From positions 1 through 13,373 of the forward strand of contig JAAWLY010000053.1 in assembly GCA_022798155.1 (NCBI GenBank): DNA of 13,373 bases, in the 5' to 3' direction. The stretch is from Lawsonibacter sp. (GTDB lineage Bacteria; Bacillota; Clostridia; Oscillospirales; Oscillospiraceae). The position numbers and the translations under genes are program-made. Positions 1 through 6,218 of this stretch are shown here, one piece after another. Every line of letters starts with the position of its first letter. Position 1 is the stretch's first letter. The notes beneath the pieces were generated by a model. It worked only from the letters and a program-made list of their open reading frames with translations. It did not search any database and had not been told where the DNA came from.

Positions 1-2874
1 GCGGATCAGGTGGGGCTGGGCCTTTTTGGACCAGGAGAACTCGTCCACCGCCAGATAGACCTCGAAGCCCAGGTCCCGGATGGCGTGGACGATCCCCTTG
101 TGGGAGAGGGTAAAGGGGTCGAAGGTGCCGGGGAAGAAGGCCACCTTCCGGGGCTTTTCAAAAGCGAAGGGGCCGTGGTCCAGCCGGCGCAGAGCGATAA
201 AGCGGTTGATATGGGCCAGGGCGGCGGCCCGGTAAAACAGGGTCAGCCCGTCTTGACGGGGGGACTCCCGGGTGAGAAAGAGCAGCTTCCGGTAGCACAG
301 GGCGAACAGCCGGGCCTTCTCCTCCATGTCCAGGATGGAGCTGTCGAAGAGGAGCTTGCCGGTGACCAGAAGGGCCTCCTGGCGCACCGCCTCCCGGTAG
401 TGGGCCAGACCCTGGAGCAGCAGGCCCAGCAGCTCCCGCCGGCGGTGCTCATAGGTCTCCGGCTTTTCAGAGAAGCGCTGCTGATAGGCGGGGTAGTGCT
501 GGAGAAGGACGGCAATGGTGTTCAGCGCCCCGGCCACGGCCGAGTCGTTGGGGGAGCCCAGCAGGCCCTTCAGCCACAGCACCTGTTCGTCCAGCTCGCT
601 GGGGTGGAGGTAGAGGGCGGCCTCTCCCAGGTATTGGGGGATGTATTTGGAGATCTCATATTGGCCCATTTCCAGGCCCTTGCCCAGCTCCACCACCACC
701 TCGTTGCGCTGGTCCCGGCGCAGCACAGACAGGGTGCGCACCAGGGCGGAGCCGGCGGTGTGCCGGACCACCACCCGCTCCGACACCTTGACCAGGTTGG
801 AGAAGTGGGTGGCGATGTGGAGAATATGGCCCTTCATGCCGTGCTCCACCTGGTCCCGGAGCAGCTCAACCCCGGCCACCTTTACCACCCAGTGGGTGGC
901 GGTTTTCAGATTGTCCAGAAAGACCTCGCTGGTGATATCGGTGTGGTACAGGGTTTGCTCCAGGGCGGACACATCCCGGCCCGCCCGGCGAAGGATGCGG
1001 CATTTCAAAAAGACGGTGGTCAGCTGCCGGGAGGGGGTGTCCTCCACGATTTGGGCGATGCGCTCCATCTGGGGGTGGCTGCGGGGGATGTTGCGCACCG
1101 TCTCCCGGAGGAACTGCAGGGCGGCGGTGACCAGGCGGGGGTCGTCCAGAACGGTAAAGTGGGCGGCAAAATTCACCAGCTTGTCCCGGGTGTCCTCCCC
1201 GTAGTACTGGGGGGGCAGGTAGCGGGCGGCGTCCAGCAGGGTGAAAGCGGTGTCGGCGTCGGTACGGGCGGGGTCGTGGTAGTAGCTGAGCAGCACATCC
1301 AAAAACCGGGGGATATCCCCAGGCCGGGCGTGGTGGAGCATAGACTCCACCACCAGCTTCAGGGTGTAGCTGATGTGGGAGCGCTGCTGGGGGGTGGTCT
1401 TATGGTCGGGGAAGATAATCATATCCAGATACTGGCTCCACAGGGTAAAGGGCACCTCCTCCGCCGGGTCGTTTTCAGCGTCGGCGGGAATCTCCTTGCG
1501 GTAGACCAGGTGGAAGCGGGCGATGATCTGGCCGATGAGGGCGCCGGCCTGGCGGCGGATGTCGCCCTCACGGTGCATCAGCAGCTCATAGAGGAAGCTC
1601 AGGGCCTGGGTCTTCTGCCGGACGGACAGGTAGGTGAAGTACTCCTCAAAGACGTTGAGGTAGGCCCGCAGCTGCTGCCAGCTCTTGGCGGAGCGGGCGG
1701 ACTCGATGATGTTGCCGAACTTCTGCTCGTTGGACAGCATGTGCATCAGCTTCAGGCTGTGCTCCACCGACAGGAGAATCAGGCCGTCCAGAGTCTCGTC
1801 GGGACTCATAAGGGCGGGGTCCTTGTGGGGGACGGGGGTCTGGCGCTTGCCGGTCAGGCCCACATCCACCCCCAAATGGCGCATGTAGTCCTCAAAATCG
1901 TGGAGCTTGCCGTATACAAACTCATACCGGCGGCGCTTTTTCCGGTCCACGTTGTCCAGCTTGGACAAAATCACCTGGAAGGACTCGTCCAGGGGGTAGA
2001 GGACCACAATCTCGTTGCCGTCTTTGTCCCGCTCCGATTTGGAACGGAAGTCGGCGTAGATGAGCAGCAGGGACTCCACCGACAGCGACTCCAGCTCCAG
2101 GTCCCAGGTGGAGTGGTTGGAGGCGATGTGGCTGATGTCGTCCATCTTCCGCTCCAGCAGCCACTGGTCGGTGTAATAGTAGTGGAGGTAGGGCACCCGT
2201 TCCCCGGGCCGGCAGCCGAACTTGCCCACATCGTGGGCGGCGGCGGCGCCGGAGATCAGGGCCAGGTCCACCTCCACCCCGGCCTGGGCCAGGCCCCGGG
2301 CGGCGGTCATGGCGATGTAGTGGACGCCGGCGATGTGGCTGAGCGTCTTGAAGGGAGTGTATTCCATCCCCAGGCGCATCAGCTCATAGAGGAACTCCCC
2401 CCGCCAGGCGGCCAGGAAGCGGCGGTATTCCCGGGCCTTGTCGCAGTTCTCATACTCCTCCTCGGTGAGAAACTGGAAGTCCAGCATAGGGTCGAAGGGC
2501 AGGGCGGAGCGCTCCCGGTCCAGCAGGGTCTGGAGCACAATCAGGTAGAACTGGGCCCCCGGGCCGCAGCGGTCCGCCTCGGGGGCAAAGCCGTTGTCCG
2601 GGAACATCAGGCGGCAGATGTATTGATAGGTAAAGGGTCCCCAGCCCTTTTCCGGGCTGTTGGGGCAGATTTTGTCCAGCAGGGGCCGGCACAGCTCCAG
2701 TACCCTGGCGCAGCTGATCCGCTCCCTGATGGGAAACATGGCCTCCAGCCCCTCGATCCAGCCGGGGGACTTCATCAGCTCCGCCACAGCCCGCCGGTGG
2801 GAGATGGTCCCTCCACCCCGGGCGGCCAGGGCCTCTAAAATGTCGTGGTTCAGCTGGCGAATCATTTTGTGCAT
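1..2874 (-). CDS. HD-domain / helical-repeat / nucleotidylyltransferase fusion protein (3' end outside window)
   Basis: The reading frame is open for 958 codons and leaves the window at base 1. The ATG at 2874 was chosen because GAGGTGG lies about 7 nt upstream. An HD metal-dependent phosphohydrolase-like domain spans roughly residues 170-290, with H180, the H214-D215 pair in AAAHDVGKFG, H249, H254 and D275 all present, similar in spacing to YqeK-like HD proteins. A helical, HEAT-like region without clear motifs covers about residues 330-900. From residue 912 the HIGH-superfamily nucleotidylyltransferase motif PGTFDPFTLSH appears (G916-H925), closest in shape to the TxGH variant of CoaD and NadD. 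Bacteria often pair NadD (NAD synthesis) with the HD protein YqeK, so a nucleotide-metabolism role is plausible but inferred. Substrate is unknown. The domain order (HD first, transferase last) and the size are unusual. A long open frame on the opposite strand is a GC-bias shadow. Confidence 0.85.
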   Translation of the reverse strand, partial: MHKMIRQLNHDILEALAARGGGTISHRRAVAELMKSPGWIEGLEAMFPIRERISCARVLELCRPLLDKICPNSPEKGWGPFTYQYICRLMFPDNGFAPEADRCGPGAQFYLIVLQTLLDRERSALPFDPMLDFQFLTEEEYENCDKAREYRRFLAAWRGEFLYELMRLGMEYTPFKTLSHIAGVHYIAMTAARGLAQAGVEVDLALISGAAAAHDVGKFGCRPGERVPYLHYYYTDQWLLERKMDDISHIASNHSTWDLELESLSVESLLLIYADFRSKSERDKDGNEIVVLYPLDESFQVILSKLDNVDRKKRRRYEFVYGKLHDFEDYMRHLGVDVGLTGKRQTPVPHKDPALMSPDETLDGLILLSVEHSLKLMHMLSNEQKFGNIIESARSAKSWQQLRAYLNVFEEYFTYLSVRQKTQALSFLYELLMHREGDIRRQAGALIGQIIARFHLVYRKEIPADAENDPAEEVPFTLWSQYLDMIIFPDHKTTPQQRSHISYTLKLVVESMLHHARPGDIPRFLDVLLSYYHDPARTDADTAFTLLDAARYLPPQYYGEDTRDKLVNFAAHFTVLDDPRLVTAALQFLRETVRNIPRSHPQMERIAQIVEDTPSRQLTTVFLKCRILRRAGRDVSALEQTLYHTDITSEVFLDNLKTATHWVVKVAGVELLRDQVEHGMKGHILHIATHFSNLVKVSERVVVRHTAGSALVRTLSVLRRDQRNEVVVELGKGLEMGQYEISKYIPQYLGEAALYLHPSELDEQVLWLKGLLGSPNDSAVAGALNTIAVLLQHYPAYQQRFSEKPETYEHRRRELLGLLLQGLAHYREAVRQEALLVTGKLLFDSSILDMEEKARLFALCYRKLLFLTRESPRQDGLTLFYRAAALAHINRFIALRRLDHGPFAFEKPRKVAFFPGTFDPFTLSHKGIVHAIRDLGFEVYLAVDEFSWSKKAQPHLIR

Positions 2875-2930
2875 ACTGCCACCTCATCTCCCGCTCCGGA
2901 CCTTGGGAGCGGCAAAATTTTCTCATGATA

Positions 2931-2959
2931 AGCATAGCACATTTTCCGGCGTTTGGAAA
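2931..2959 (-). promoter_or_regulatory. Putative sigma-A promoter of the HD/nucleotidylyltransferase gene
   Basis: On the minus strand, TTTCCA (2959-2954) and TATGCT (2936-2931) are separated by 17 bp, with TG one base before the -10 (extended -10). The start would be near 2924, leaving a leader of about 50 nt that holds a 7-bp hairpin (2891-2897 with 2906-2912) just before the ribosome binding site. The boxes are only moderate matches. Confidence 0.45.
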
Positions 2960-3006
2960 GAGAGAAAACGCGTTTGGCAGGGGCGTCCTATTGACGAACC
3001 CCCAGC

Positions 3007-3021
3007 CACGGCGGAGCCGTG
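3007..3021. repeat. Short GC hairpin (CACGGC-GGA-GCCGTG)
   Basis: A perfect 6-bp inverted repeat with a 3-base loop lies between the divergent promoters, and a T run follows it on the plus strand at 3031-3035. It is too far from the T run to be a convincing terminator. It may be a piece of a dispersed intergenic element, but only one copy is seen here. Confidence 0.35.
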
Positions 3022-3045
3022 ACTACCCCCTTTTTCATTCAGTGC

Positions 3046-3074
3046 TTGCGGTTTTGGTCGAATGCTGATAGACT
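3046..3074 (+). promoter_or_regulatory. Promoter of the putative toxin mRNA
   Basis: TTGCGG (3046-3051), a 17-bp spacer and TAGACT (3069-3074) with TGA in front form an extended -10 promoter. Transcription would begin near 3081, giving a leader of about 33 nt and, with the terminator at 3234-3273, an RNA of about 200 nt. That is close to the size of the toxin RNA of the pAD1 par locus. Confidence 0.5.
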
Positions 3075-3082
3075 TACTGCGC

Positions 3083-3120
3083 TGTCCCCACCCAAACTGG
3101 CAGCAGGGAGGGGGTGGACA
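3083..3120 (+). promoter_or_regulatory. Leader hairpin that hides the toxin start codon
   Basis: TGT (3083-3085) and CCACCC (3088-3093) can pair with ACA (3118-3120) and GGGTGG (3112-3117), leaving a two-base bulge at 3086-3087. The GTG start (3114-3116) lies inside the stem and the AGGGAGG ribosome binding site (3105-3111) in the loop. Leader structures that block translation are known in par/Fst toxin mRNAs. That this stem works the same way is inference. Confidence 0.4.
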
Positions 3121-3218
3121 TCATAGACACCATCTTGAACTTCTTAATGTCGGTTGGAGCAGGTATAGCCAGCCGCTATATTTGCAAGTGGCTTAACCGG
3201 CACCGAAAGGGACAGTAA
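3114..3218 (+). CDS. 34-aa single-span membrane peptide, putative type I toxin (Fst-like architecture)
   Basis: The frame opens at GTG behind AGGGAGG (3105-3111) and ends in TAA. It encodes a short acidic N-terminus (residues 1-6), a hydrophobic segment (about residues 7-24, ending in ASRYIC) and a basic tail beginning KWLNRHRK. This is the usual build of type I toxins of the Fst/Ldr kind: a short membrane helix followed by a WL-containing charged tail. The spacing from ribosome binding site to GTG is only 2 nt, and the start lies in a predicted stem, both fitting low basal translation. An antisense RNA on the other strand shares its terminator and a 23-nt repeat with this mRNA (see the ncRNA entry). 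The conserved proline of Fst is absent, so membership of that family is not shown. The peptide could simply be a small membrane protein of unknown role. Confidence 0.6.
   Translation: MDIIDTILNFLMSVGAGIASRYICKWLNRHRKGQ
3122..3144 (+). repeat. Direct repeat copy 1 (inside toxin codons 3-11)
   Basis: The 23-nt segment starts CATAGACACCA and ends AACTTCT. It matches copy 2 at 3286-3308 in 20 of 23 positions, with all differences confined to the middle five bases. Because the antisense RNA is copied from copy 2, it can pair with this part of the toxin mRNA over 21 of 23 positions, counting one G-U pair. Confidence 0.75.
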
Positions 3219-3233
3219 GCACACCTCTGGCAA

Positions 3234-3273
3234 AAACGATTCCCGGAGAGTAGCCGCTCTCCGGGAATCGTTT
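3234..3273. terminator. Shared bidirectional terminator of toxin mRNA and antisense RNA
   Basis: A perfect 17-bp stem (3234-3250 with 3257-3273) encloses a 6-nt loop. The minus strand has a run of five T at its exit; the plus strand has TTTCTT. Both convergent transcripts would therefore end in complementary hairpins. Confidence 0.8.
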
Positions 3274-3285
3274 CTTGGGGTGAAC

Positions 3286-3308
3286 CATAGACACCACTTT
3301 TAACTTCT
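3286..3308 (+). repeat. Direct repeat copy 2 (at the 5' end of the antisense RNA)
   Basis: This is the partner of 3122-3144 (20 of 23 identical). It sits outside the toxin frame and immediately downstream of the antisense promoter, so its only obvious use is to give the antisense RNA a segment complementary to the toxin mRNA. Confidence 0.75.
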
Positions 3309-3314
3309 GCTGTG

Positions 3315-3344
3315 ATTATACCACAGCCTATTTAATATATGCAA
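3315..3344 (-). promoter_or_regulatory. Strong extended -10 promoter of the antisense RNA
   Basis: On the minus strand TTGCAT (3344-3339) and a perfect TATAAT (3320-3315) are 18 bp apart, and TGG precedes the -10 to give TGGTATAAT. It looks stronger than the toxin promoter, as expected for an antisense antitoxin. Confidence 0.65.
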
Positions 3345-3385
3345 GAGGAAAATCGTTTTTCTTCGAGGTCCCCCTAAAAATTTCC

Positions 3386-3414
3386 TTGTAAATTGTCAAA
3401 GCTTGTGCTATAGT
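3386..3414 (+). promoter_or_regulatory. Promoter of the SLH gene leader
   Basis: TTGTAA (3386-3391), a 17-bp spacer and TATAGT (3409-3414) preceded by TGC form an extended -10 promoter. The start would be near 3421, almost 300 nt before the SLH start codon. Confidence 0.6.
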
Positions 3415-3420
3415 AGCATT

Positions 3421-3623
3421 ACGAGGCAAAGAAAGGCAAGGCGCAGGGGTCTCGACCACCCCCGCGCCCCTATGCGGGAGTCAACCCTCCCACACAACAG
3501 CATTGCTGCGCCAGCCCTCATTATACTTGAATTCATTCTCCTTTTCAAGTATATCTTCGCGAAAGGGTTTGTGTCTGGATAAATGCGGTGTGGGGTTACA
3601 CATATCCCGCACCGCTTTTGTTT
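3421..3623 (+). ncRNA. Structured leader RNA, or small RNA, upstream of the SLH gene
   Basis: The segment from the predicted start to the first terminator-like hairpin folds into several local stems: 3440-3450 with 3458-3468 (11 bp, one mismatch), 3476-3480 with 3487-3491, and a perfect AT-rich 10-bp inverted repeat 3522-3531 with 3544-3553. It ends in a GC-rich hairpin (3585-3615) plus TTTTGTTT. No open frame with a ribosome binding site was found. It does not show T-box, cobalamin, SAM or 6S hallmarks. It could be a regulatory leader that stops transcription early, or an independent RNA of about 200 nt. Confidence 0.4.
3585..3623 (+). terminator. Terminator-like hairpin inside the SLH leader (possible attenuator)
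   Basis: GCGGTGTGGG (3585-3594) pairs with CCCGCACCGC (3606-3615), 10 bp with one G-U, and TTTTGTTT follows. A second stem (3641-3649 with 3660-3668) lies between it and the ribosome binding site of the SLH gene. No good promoter was seen after it, so the gene appears to depend on read-through. Confidence 0.55.
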
Positions 3624-3713
3624 GTCTCGGCGGGAACGCCTCCGGAGGGATGCTCTCCACCCTCCGGGGAGCCGAACCGCTGAGAAATACCAAAAACAGA
3701 GAGGAAGGATTTC

Positions 3714-4802
3714 ATGAAAAAGAAGACCCTGTCCCTGATCCTGGCCCTGGTTATGTGCCTGGGGCTGACTGTTCCCGCCATGGCGGCAAACCCCGTCACC
3801 CTCACTGACGGCGGCTTGAGCGTAACCCTTTCCGATGTCCTGTTCGAGGAGGATGTCACCATCCACTTCAACGACTACGGCGAAGAACACGACGAAACGG
3901 TTCATATTTACCGCACCCCGGAAGTTGATAAATATGCAGTCGCAGCAACTAACAGCGGAAAAGCGGTTCAAAGTTATTCCTATGGGTATAACGCTTGGCA
4001 GCTGTCTCTGAAAGATGGGGTCTGGACGGCTGTGGACAGCACTGGTATCGGCGATGGAACCGATGGCAGTGATGGAGAAGTCTGGGCCTCTGGAGCCTCC
4101 TGGGATATTTTGGAGGCATTGGGCATGTCCATGAGCTATGACTCCGATGCGCTTTTCTATACCTCCGTACAGGTTAAGGACGGGGACCGGGAAGAATACG
4201 TTGGATTCTTCTGCGTGGGCGGCGATCAGCCTATGGCTGCCGACAAGCCTGCCGATCCCGACGCCCCCGCCTATCAGGTGAGCAACTGGGCCAAGGACCG
4301 GGTAGCGGTTGCGGTGGAGAAGGGCCTGGCCCCGGAGGGGCTGGGGAAGGACTACCGGGTGAACATCACCCGGGCCCAGTTCGCCGCTGTTGCTGTGAAG
4401 CTGTATGAGGCCATGGCCCCCAACGGCGAGAAGATCGCCCCCGCCGCAGAGAATCCCTTTACCGACACCGACGACCCCGACGTCCTCCGTGCGGCGGCTA
4501 TGGGCTTTGTCGGCGGCGTAGGCGGCGGAAGGTTCGACCCCAACGCCCTGGTCACCCGGGAGCAGGCGGCGGTGATGCTCTCCAGCGTATACACCAAGCT
4601 GGGCGGCGAGATCCCCGTGGTGGAGGCCACCTCCTTCGCCGATGACGGCGACGTGGCCAGCTGGGCCCGGAACGCCGTGGCCTTTATGAACAGCAAGGAG
4701 ATCATCACCGGCGTGGGCGACAACCGCTTCTCCCCCAAGGGGGACGCCAGCATTGAGCAGGCCCTGCTCATCGCCCTGAAAATGTGTGAAACCCTGAAGT
4801 AA
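3714..4802 (+). CDS. Secreted S-layer homology (SLH) domain protein
   Basis: This 362-residue protein starts with a typical signal peptide: MKKK, a hydrophobic core and an AMAA cleavage site near residue 25. Residues 26-180 form a domain not recognised here, rich in Asp, Gly and Tyr. Three SLH-type repeats follow: about 185-235 (NWAKDRVAVAVEKGL, then ITRAQFAAV), 246-297 (PFTDTDDPDVLRAA, then FDPNALVTREQAAV) and 305-362 (SFADDGDVASWA, then FSPKGDASIEQALL). SLH repeats usually bind cell-wall polysaccharide non-covalently, so the protein is probably displayed on the surface. The ribosome binding site AGGAAGG (3702-3708) is 5 nt from the ATG. Expression may be controlled through the long leader. 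The function of the N-terminal domain is unknown. Confidence 0.88.
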   Translation: MKKKTLSLILALVMCLGLTVPAMAANPVTLTDGGLSVTLSDVLFEEDVTIHFNDYGEEHDETVHIYRTPEVDKYAVAATNSGKAVQSYSYGYNAWQLSLKDGVWTAVDSTGIGDGTDGSDGEVWASGASWDILEALGMSMSYDSDALFYTSVQVKDGDREEYVGFFCVGGDQPMAADKPADPDAPAYQVSNWAKDRVAVAVEKGLAPEGLGKDYRVNITRAQFAAVAVKLYEAMAPNGEKIAPAAENPFTDTDDPDVLRAAAMGFVGGVGGGRFDPNALVTREQAAVMLSSVYTKLGGEIPVVEATSFADDGDVASWARNAVAFMNSKEIITGVGDNRFSPKGDASIEQALLIALKMCETLK

Positions 4803-4805
4803 ACC

Positions 4806-4835
4806 AAAAGCGGCCGGTTTTTACCGGCCGCTTTT
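4806..4835. terminator. Bidirectional terminator between SLH gene and yihY-type gene
   Basis: A perfect 13-bp stem (4806-4818 with 4823-4835), flanked by A and T runs on both sides, has a 4-nt loop. It ends the convergent SLH (+) and YihY-family (-) transcripts. The stop codon of the latter (4821-4823) lies within the hairpin. Confidence 0.9.
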
Positions 4836-5681
4836 CAGTCGTCTTTCCAGTACCCGGCCCACCACCGCCCCCAGCAGCAAAATGTTGCCGCACAGGTAGA
4901 GCCACACCAGCAGGATAATCAGGGAGGCCAGCGAGCCATAGACCAGGGCGTATCGAGAGGACATGCCGATAAACCAGGAGAACACCGCCGACGCCGCCAC
5001 CATGGCCAGCGCCGCCCCCAAAGAGGACAGCGCCACCACCGGCCGGCGTACAGCACCTTTTGGAGTCCCCGCCCGGTAGACGATAAGGACCAGCAGCAGC
5101 ACAAAGCAGAACAGCAGCAGGTAGCGCATCCATCGCCAAAGCCCCGACAGGGCGGACAGGGGGAGCAGCTCGGCGATACGCCGGGGGAGGTGCTCCTCCA
5201 GCAGCCAAAAGAACCACTCGCCGGTGAAGATTACCACCACCGACAGGTAGATGGTAAGCAAAAACAGCACAGACAGCGCCACGCTGAGAATCACCCGGCG
5301 GACAACATGCACATGCTCCACCTGGTGGAGGCTGTCCAAGGTGGCCAGCAGGGTGCGCAGCCCCGCCGAGGCGGAGATGAGGATGGTAATCAGGCTGGCC
5401 AGCAGCAGCGCGTCGGACTGACTGCCCGACACATAGCCCAGATAGTCCGCCATCACCGCCAGTACCCCGGCGGGCAGAAGCTGGTCCAGCGACCGCAGCA
5501 GGTTTTCCAAATCCAGATGGAACAGGCCGATGAAGTAGTTGACGCACATCAGCACAGGGAACAGGGTGAGGATCAGGAAGTAGGACAGGGCCGCCGCCGA
5601 CCGGGGCGCCCCCACCCGCATATAGGTCTCCACCGTCTCCGCCACAAAGGAGACCGGGGGAAAGGAGAGAATTTTTTTCAC
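4821..5681 (-). CDS. YihY/BrkB family inner-membrane protein
   Basis: This 286-residue protein has the usual length and pattern of the YihY/virulence factor BrkB family. An N-terminal amphipathic stretch leads to the AAALSYFLILTLFPVLM signature (about residues 29-45), and about six membrane spans end with VYGSLASLIILLVWLYLCGN (about 248-267). Members were once annotated as ribonuclease BN but are membrane proteins of uncertain, possibly transport, role. The start is GTG (5681-5679) behind AGGGGG about 9 nt upstream. The gene lies just downstream of rpsT on the same strand, separated only by the rpsT terminator. No convincing promoter of its own was found, so read-through from rpsT is likely. 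Confidence 0.87.
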   Translation of the reverse strand: MKKILSFPPVSFVAETVETYMRVGAPRSAAALSYFLILTLFPVLMCVNYFIGLFHLDLENLLRSLDQLLPAGVLAVMADYLGYVSGSQSDALLLASLITILISASAGLRTLLATLDSLHQVEHVHVVRRVILSVALSVLFLLTIYLSVVVIFTGEWFFWLLEEHLPRRIAELLPLSALSGLWRWMRYLLLFCFVLLLVLIVYRAGTPKGAVRRPVVALSSLGAALAMVAASAVFSWFIGMSSRYALVYGSLASLIILLVWLYLCGNILLLGAVVGRVLERRLKSGR

Positions 5682-5714
5682 CGCAGCCGGCCCCCTTTTT
5701 TTAATGATACGAAA

Positions 5715-5742
5715 AAAGCCGCCTGTTTATTCAGACGGCTTT
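5715..5742 (-). terminator. rpsT terminator
   Basis: On the minus strand an 11-bp stem (5742-5732 with 5725-5715, one G-T pair) with a 6-nt loop is followed by a run of T. It lies 15 nt after the S20 stop codon. Confidence 0.85.
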
Positions 5743-5756
5743 CCCTTCGCTCATGC

Positions 5757-6020
5757 TCAAGCCAGCTTGCTCAGCTTGACGGTCATTTTGCTCTTCTTGT
5801 TGGCGGCATTGTTGCGGTGCAGCAGACCCTTGGCAGCGGCCTGATCAACCGCCTTGACGGCCACCTTGTAAGCGGCATCGGCCTCGCTGCGGTTGCCTTC
5901 CGCCACTGCGGCTTCAAACTTCTTGATGTCGGTCTTCAGCGCGGACTTCGCGGCCTTGTTCTGCGCGGCCTTGGCCTGAGACACCAGAACGCGCTTCTTA
6001 GCAGACTTAATATTCGGCAA
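5757..6020 (-). CDS. rpsT: 30S ribosomal protein S20
   Basis: The 87-residue product begins PNIKSAKKRV after the initiator and carries the conserved HRNNAANKKSKMT segment near the C-terminus, both hallmarks of S20. This protein binds 16S rRNA early in assembly of the small subunit. The start is TTG at 6020-6018, directly behind GGAGGAGG (6035-6028). The frame stays open upstream, but the family always starts at this PNIKSA position. A non-ATG start is common for rpsT. The gene has its own promoter (6110-6082) and terminator (5742-5715). Confidence 0.96.
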   Translation of the reverse strand: MPNIKSAKKRVLVSQAKAAQNKAAKSALKTDIKKFEAAVAEGNRSEADAAYKVAVKAVDQAAAKGLLHRNNAANKKSKMTVKLSKLA

Positions 6021-6081
6021 ACCAAACACCTCCTCCGATTTTATCATGAATTTAGGTGACAATACACCCACGCAGATTTGT

Positions 6082-6110
6082 ATTGTACCACCCTCTCCGG
6101 AAAAAATCAA
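6082..6110 (-). promoter_or_regulatory. rpsT promoter
   Basis: On the minus strand TTGATT (6110-6105) and TACAAT (6087-6082) are 17 bp apart with TGG before the -10. The start would be near 6075, giving a leader of about 55 nt. Confidence 0.75.
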
Positions 6111-6139
6111 CTATTTTTTTCAAAAAATTTATGTTGTTT

Positions 6140-6168
6140 GGATAGTTTTTCAAAAGCCGCAAAAACTA
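6140..6168 (+). promoter_or_regulatory. Possible sporulation-type promoter of gpr (weak)
   Basis: No sigma-A promoter precedes gpr. GGATA (6140-6144) with AAAACTA (6162-6168), or GGATA (6173-6177) with CATATTG (6195-6201), loosely resemble forespore sigma-G sites (GnATR, then CATnnTA). The second matches better but would start transcription within the ribosome binding site. Spore protease genes are normally under sigma-F/sigma-G control. The exact site is uncertain. Confidence 0.25.
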
Positions 6169-6218
6169 GGCTGGATAAGAAATTTATTCCACAACATATT
6201 GCATAAGGAGGAAGCGCC

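Larger units (their letters stand above)
3232..3308 (-). ncRNA. Putative antisense antitoxin RNA (about 77 nt)
   Basis: A minus-strand promoter (3344-3315) places the start at about 3308, exactly at the edge of direct-repeat copy 2, and the shared hairpin 3273-3234 followed by five T ends it. The RNA would carry the complement of copy 2 at its 5' end, able to pair with codons 3-11 of the toxin mRNA, and a terminator hairpin complementary to that of the mRNA at its 3' end. This is the arrangement of RNA II in the Enterococcus pAD1 par locus. Expression and function are inferred from sequence only. Confidence 0.55.

Noticed and set aside
10..2838. A 942-codon open frame on the plus strand opposite the HD/nucleotidylyltransferase gene.
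   Set aside because: The translation is low-complexity, rich in Gly, Val, Gln, Leu and His, with no family motifs. The opposite strand has clear HD and transferase motifs and a ribosome binding site. It is a product of GC-biased third codon positions.
3421..3623. Possible 6S RNA or T-box in the SLH leader.
   Set aside because: The 5' and 3' ends do not pair as in 6S RNA, and the T-box antiterminator consensus is absent.
3408..3971. Minus-strand frame across the SLH leader and signal peptide.
   Set aside because: It crosses a promoter, several hairpins and the SLH signal peptide, with no motif or good start.
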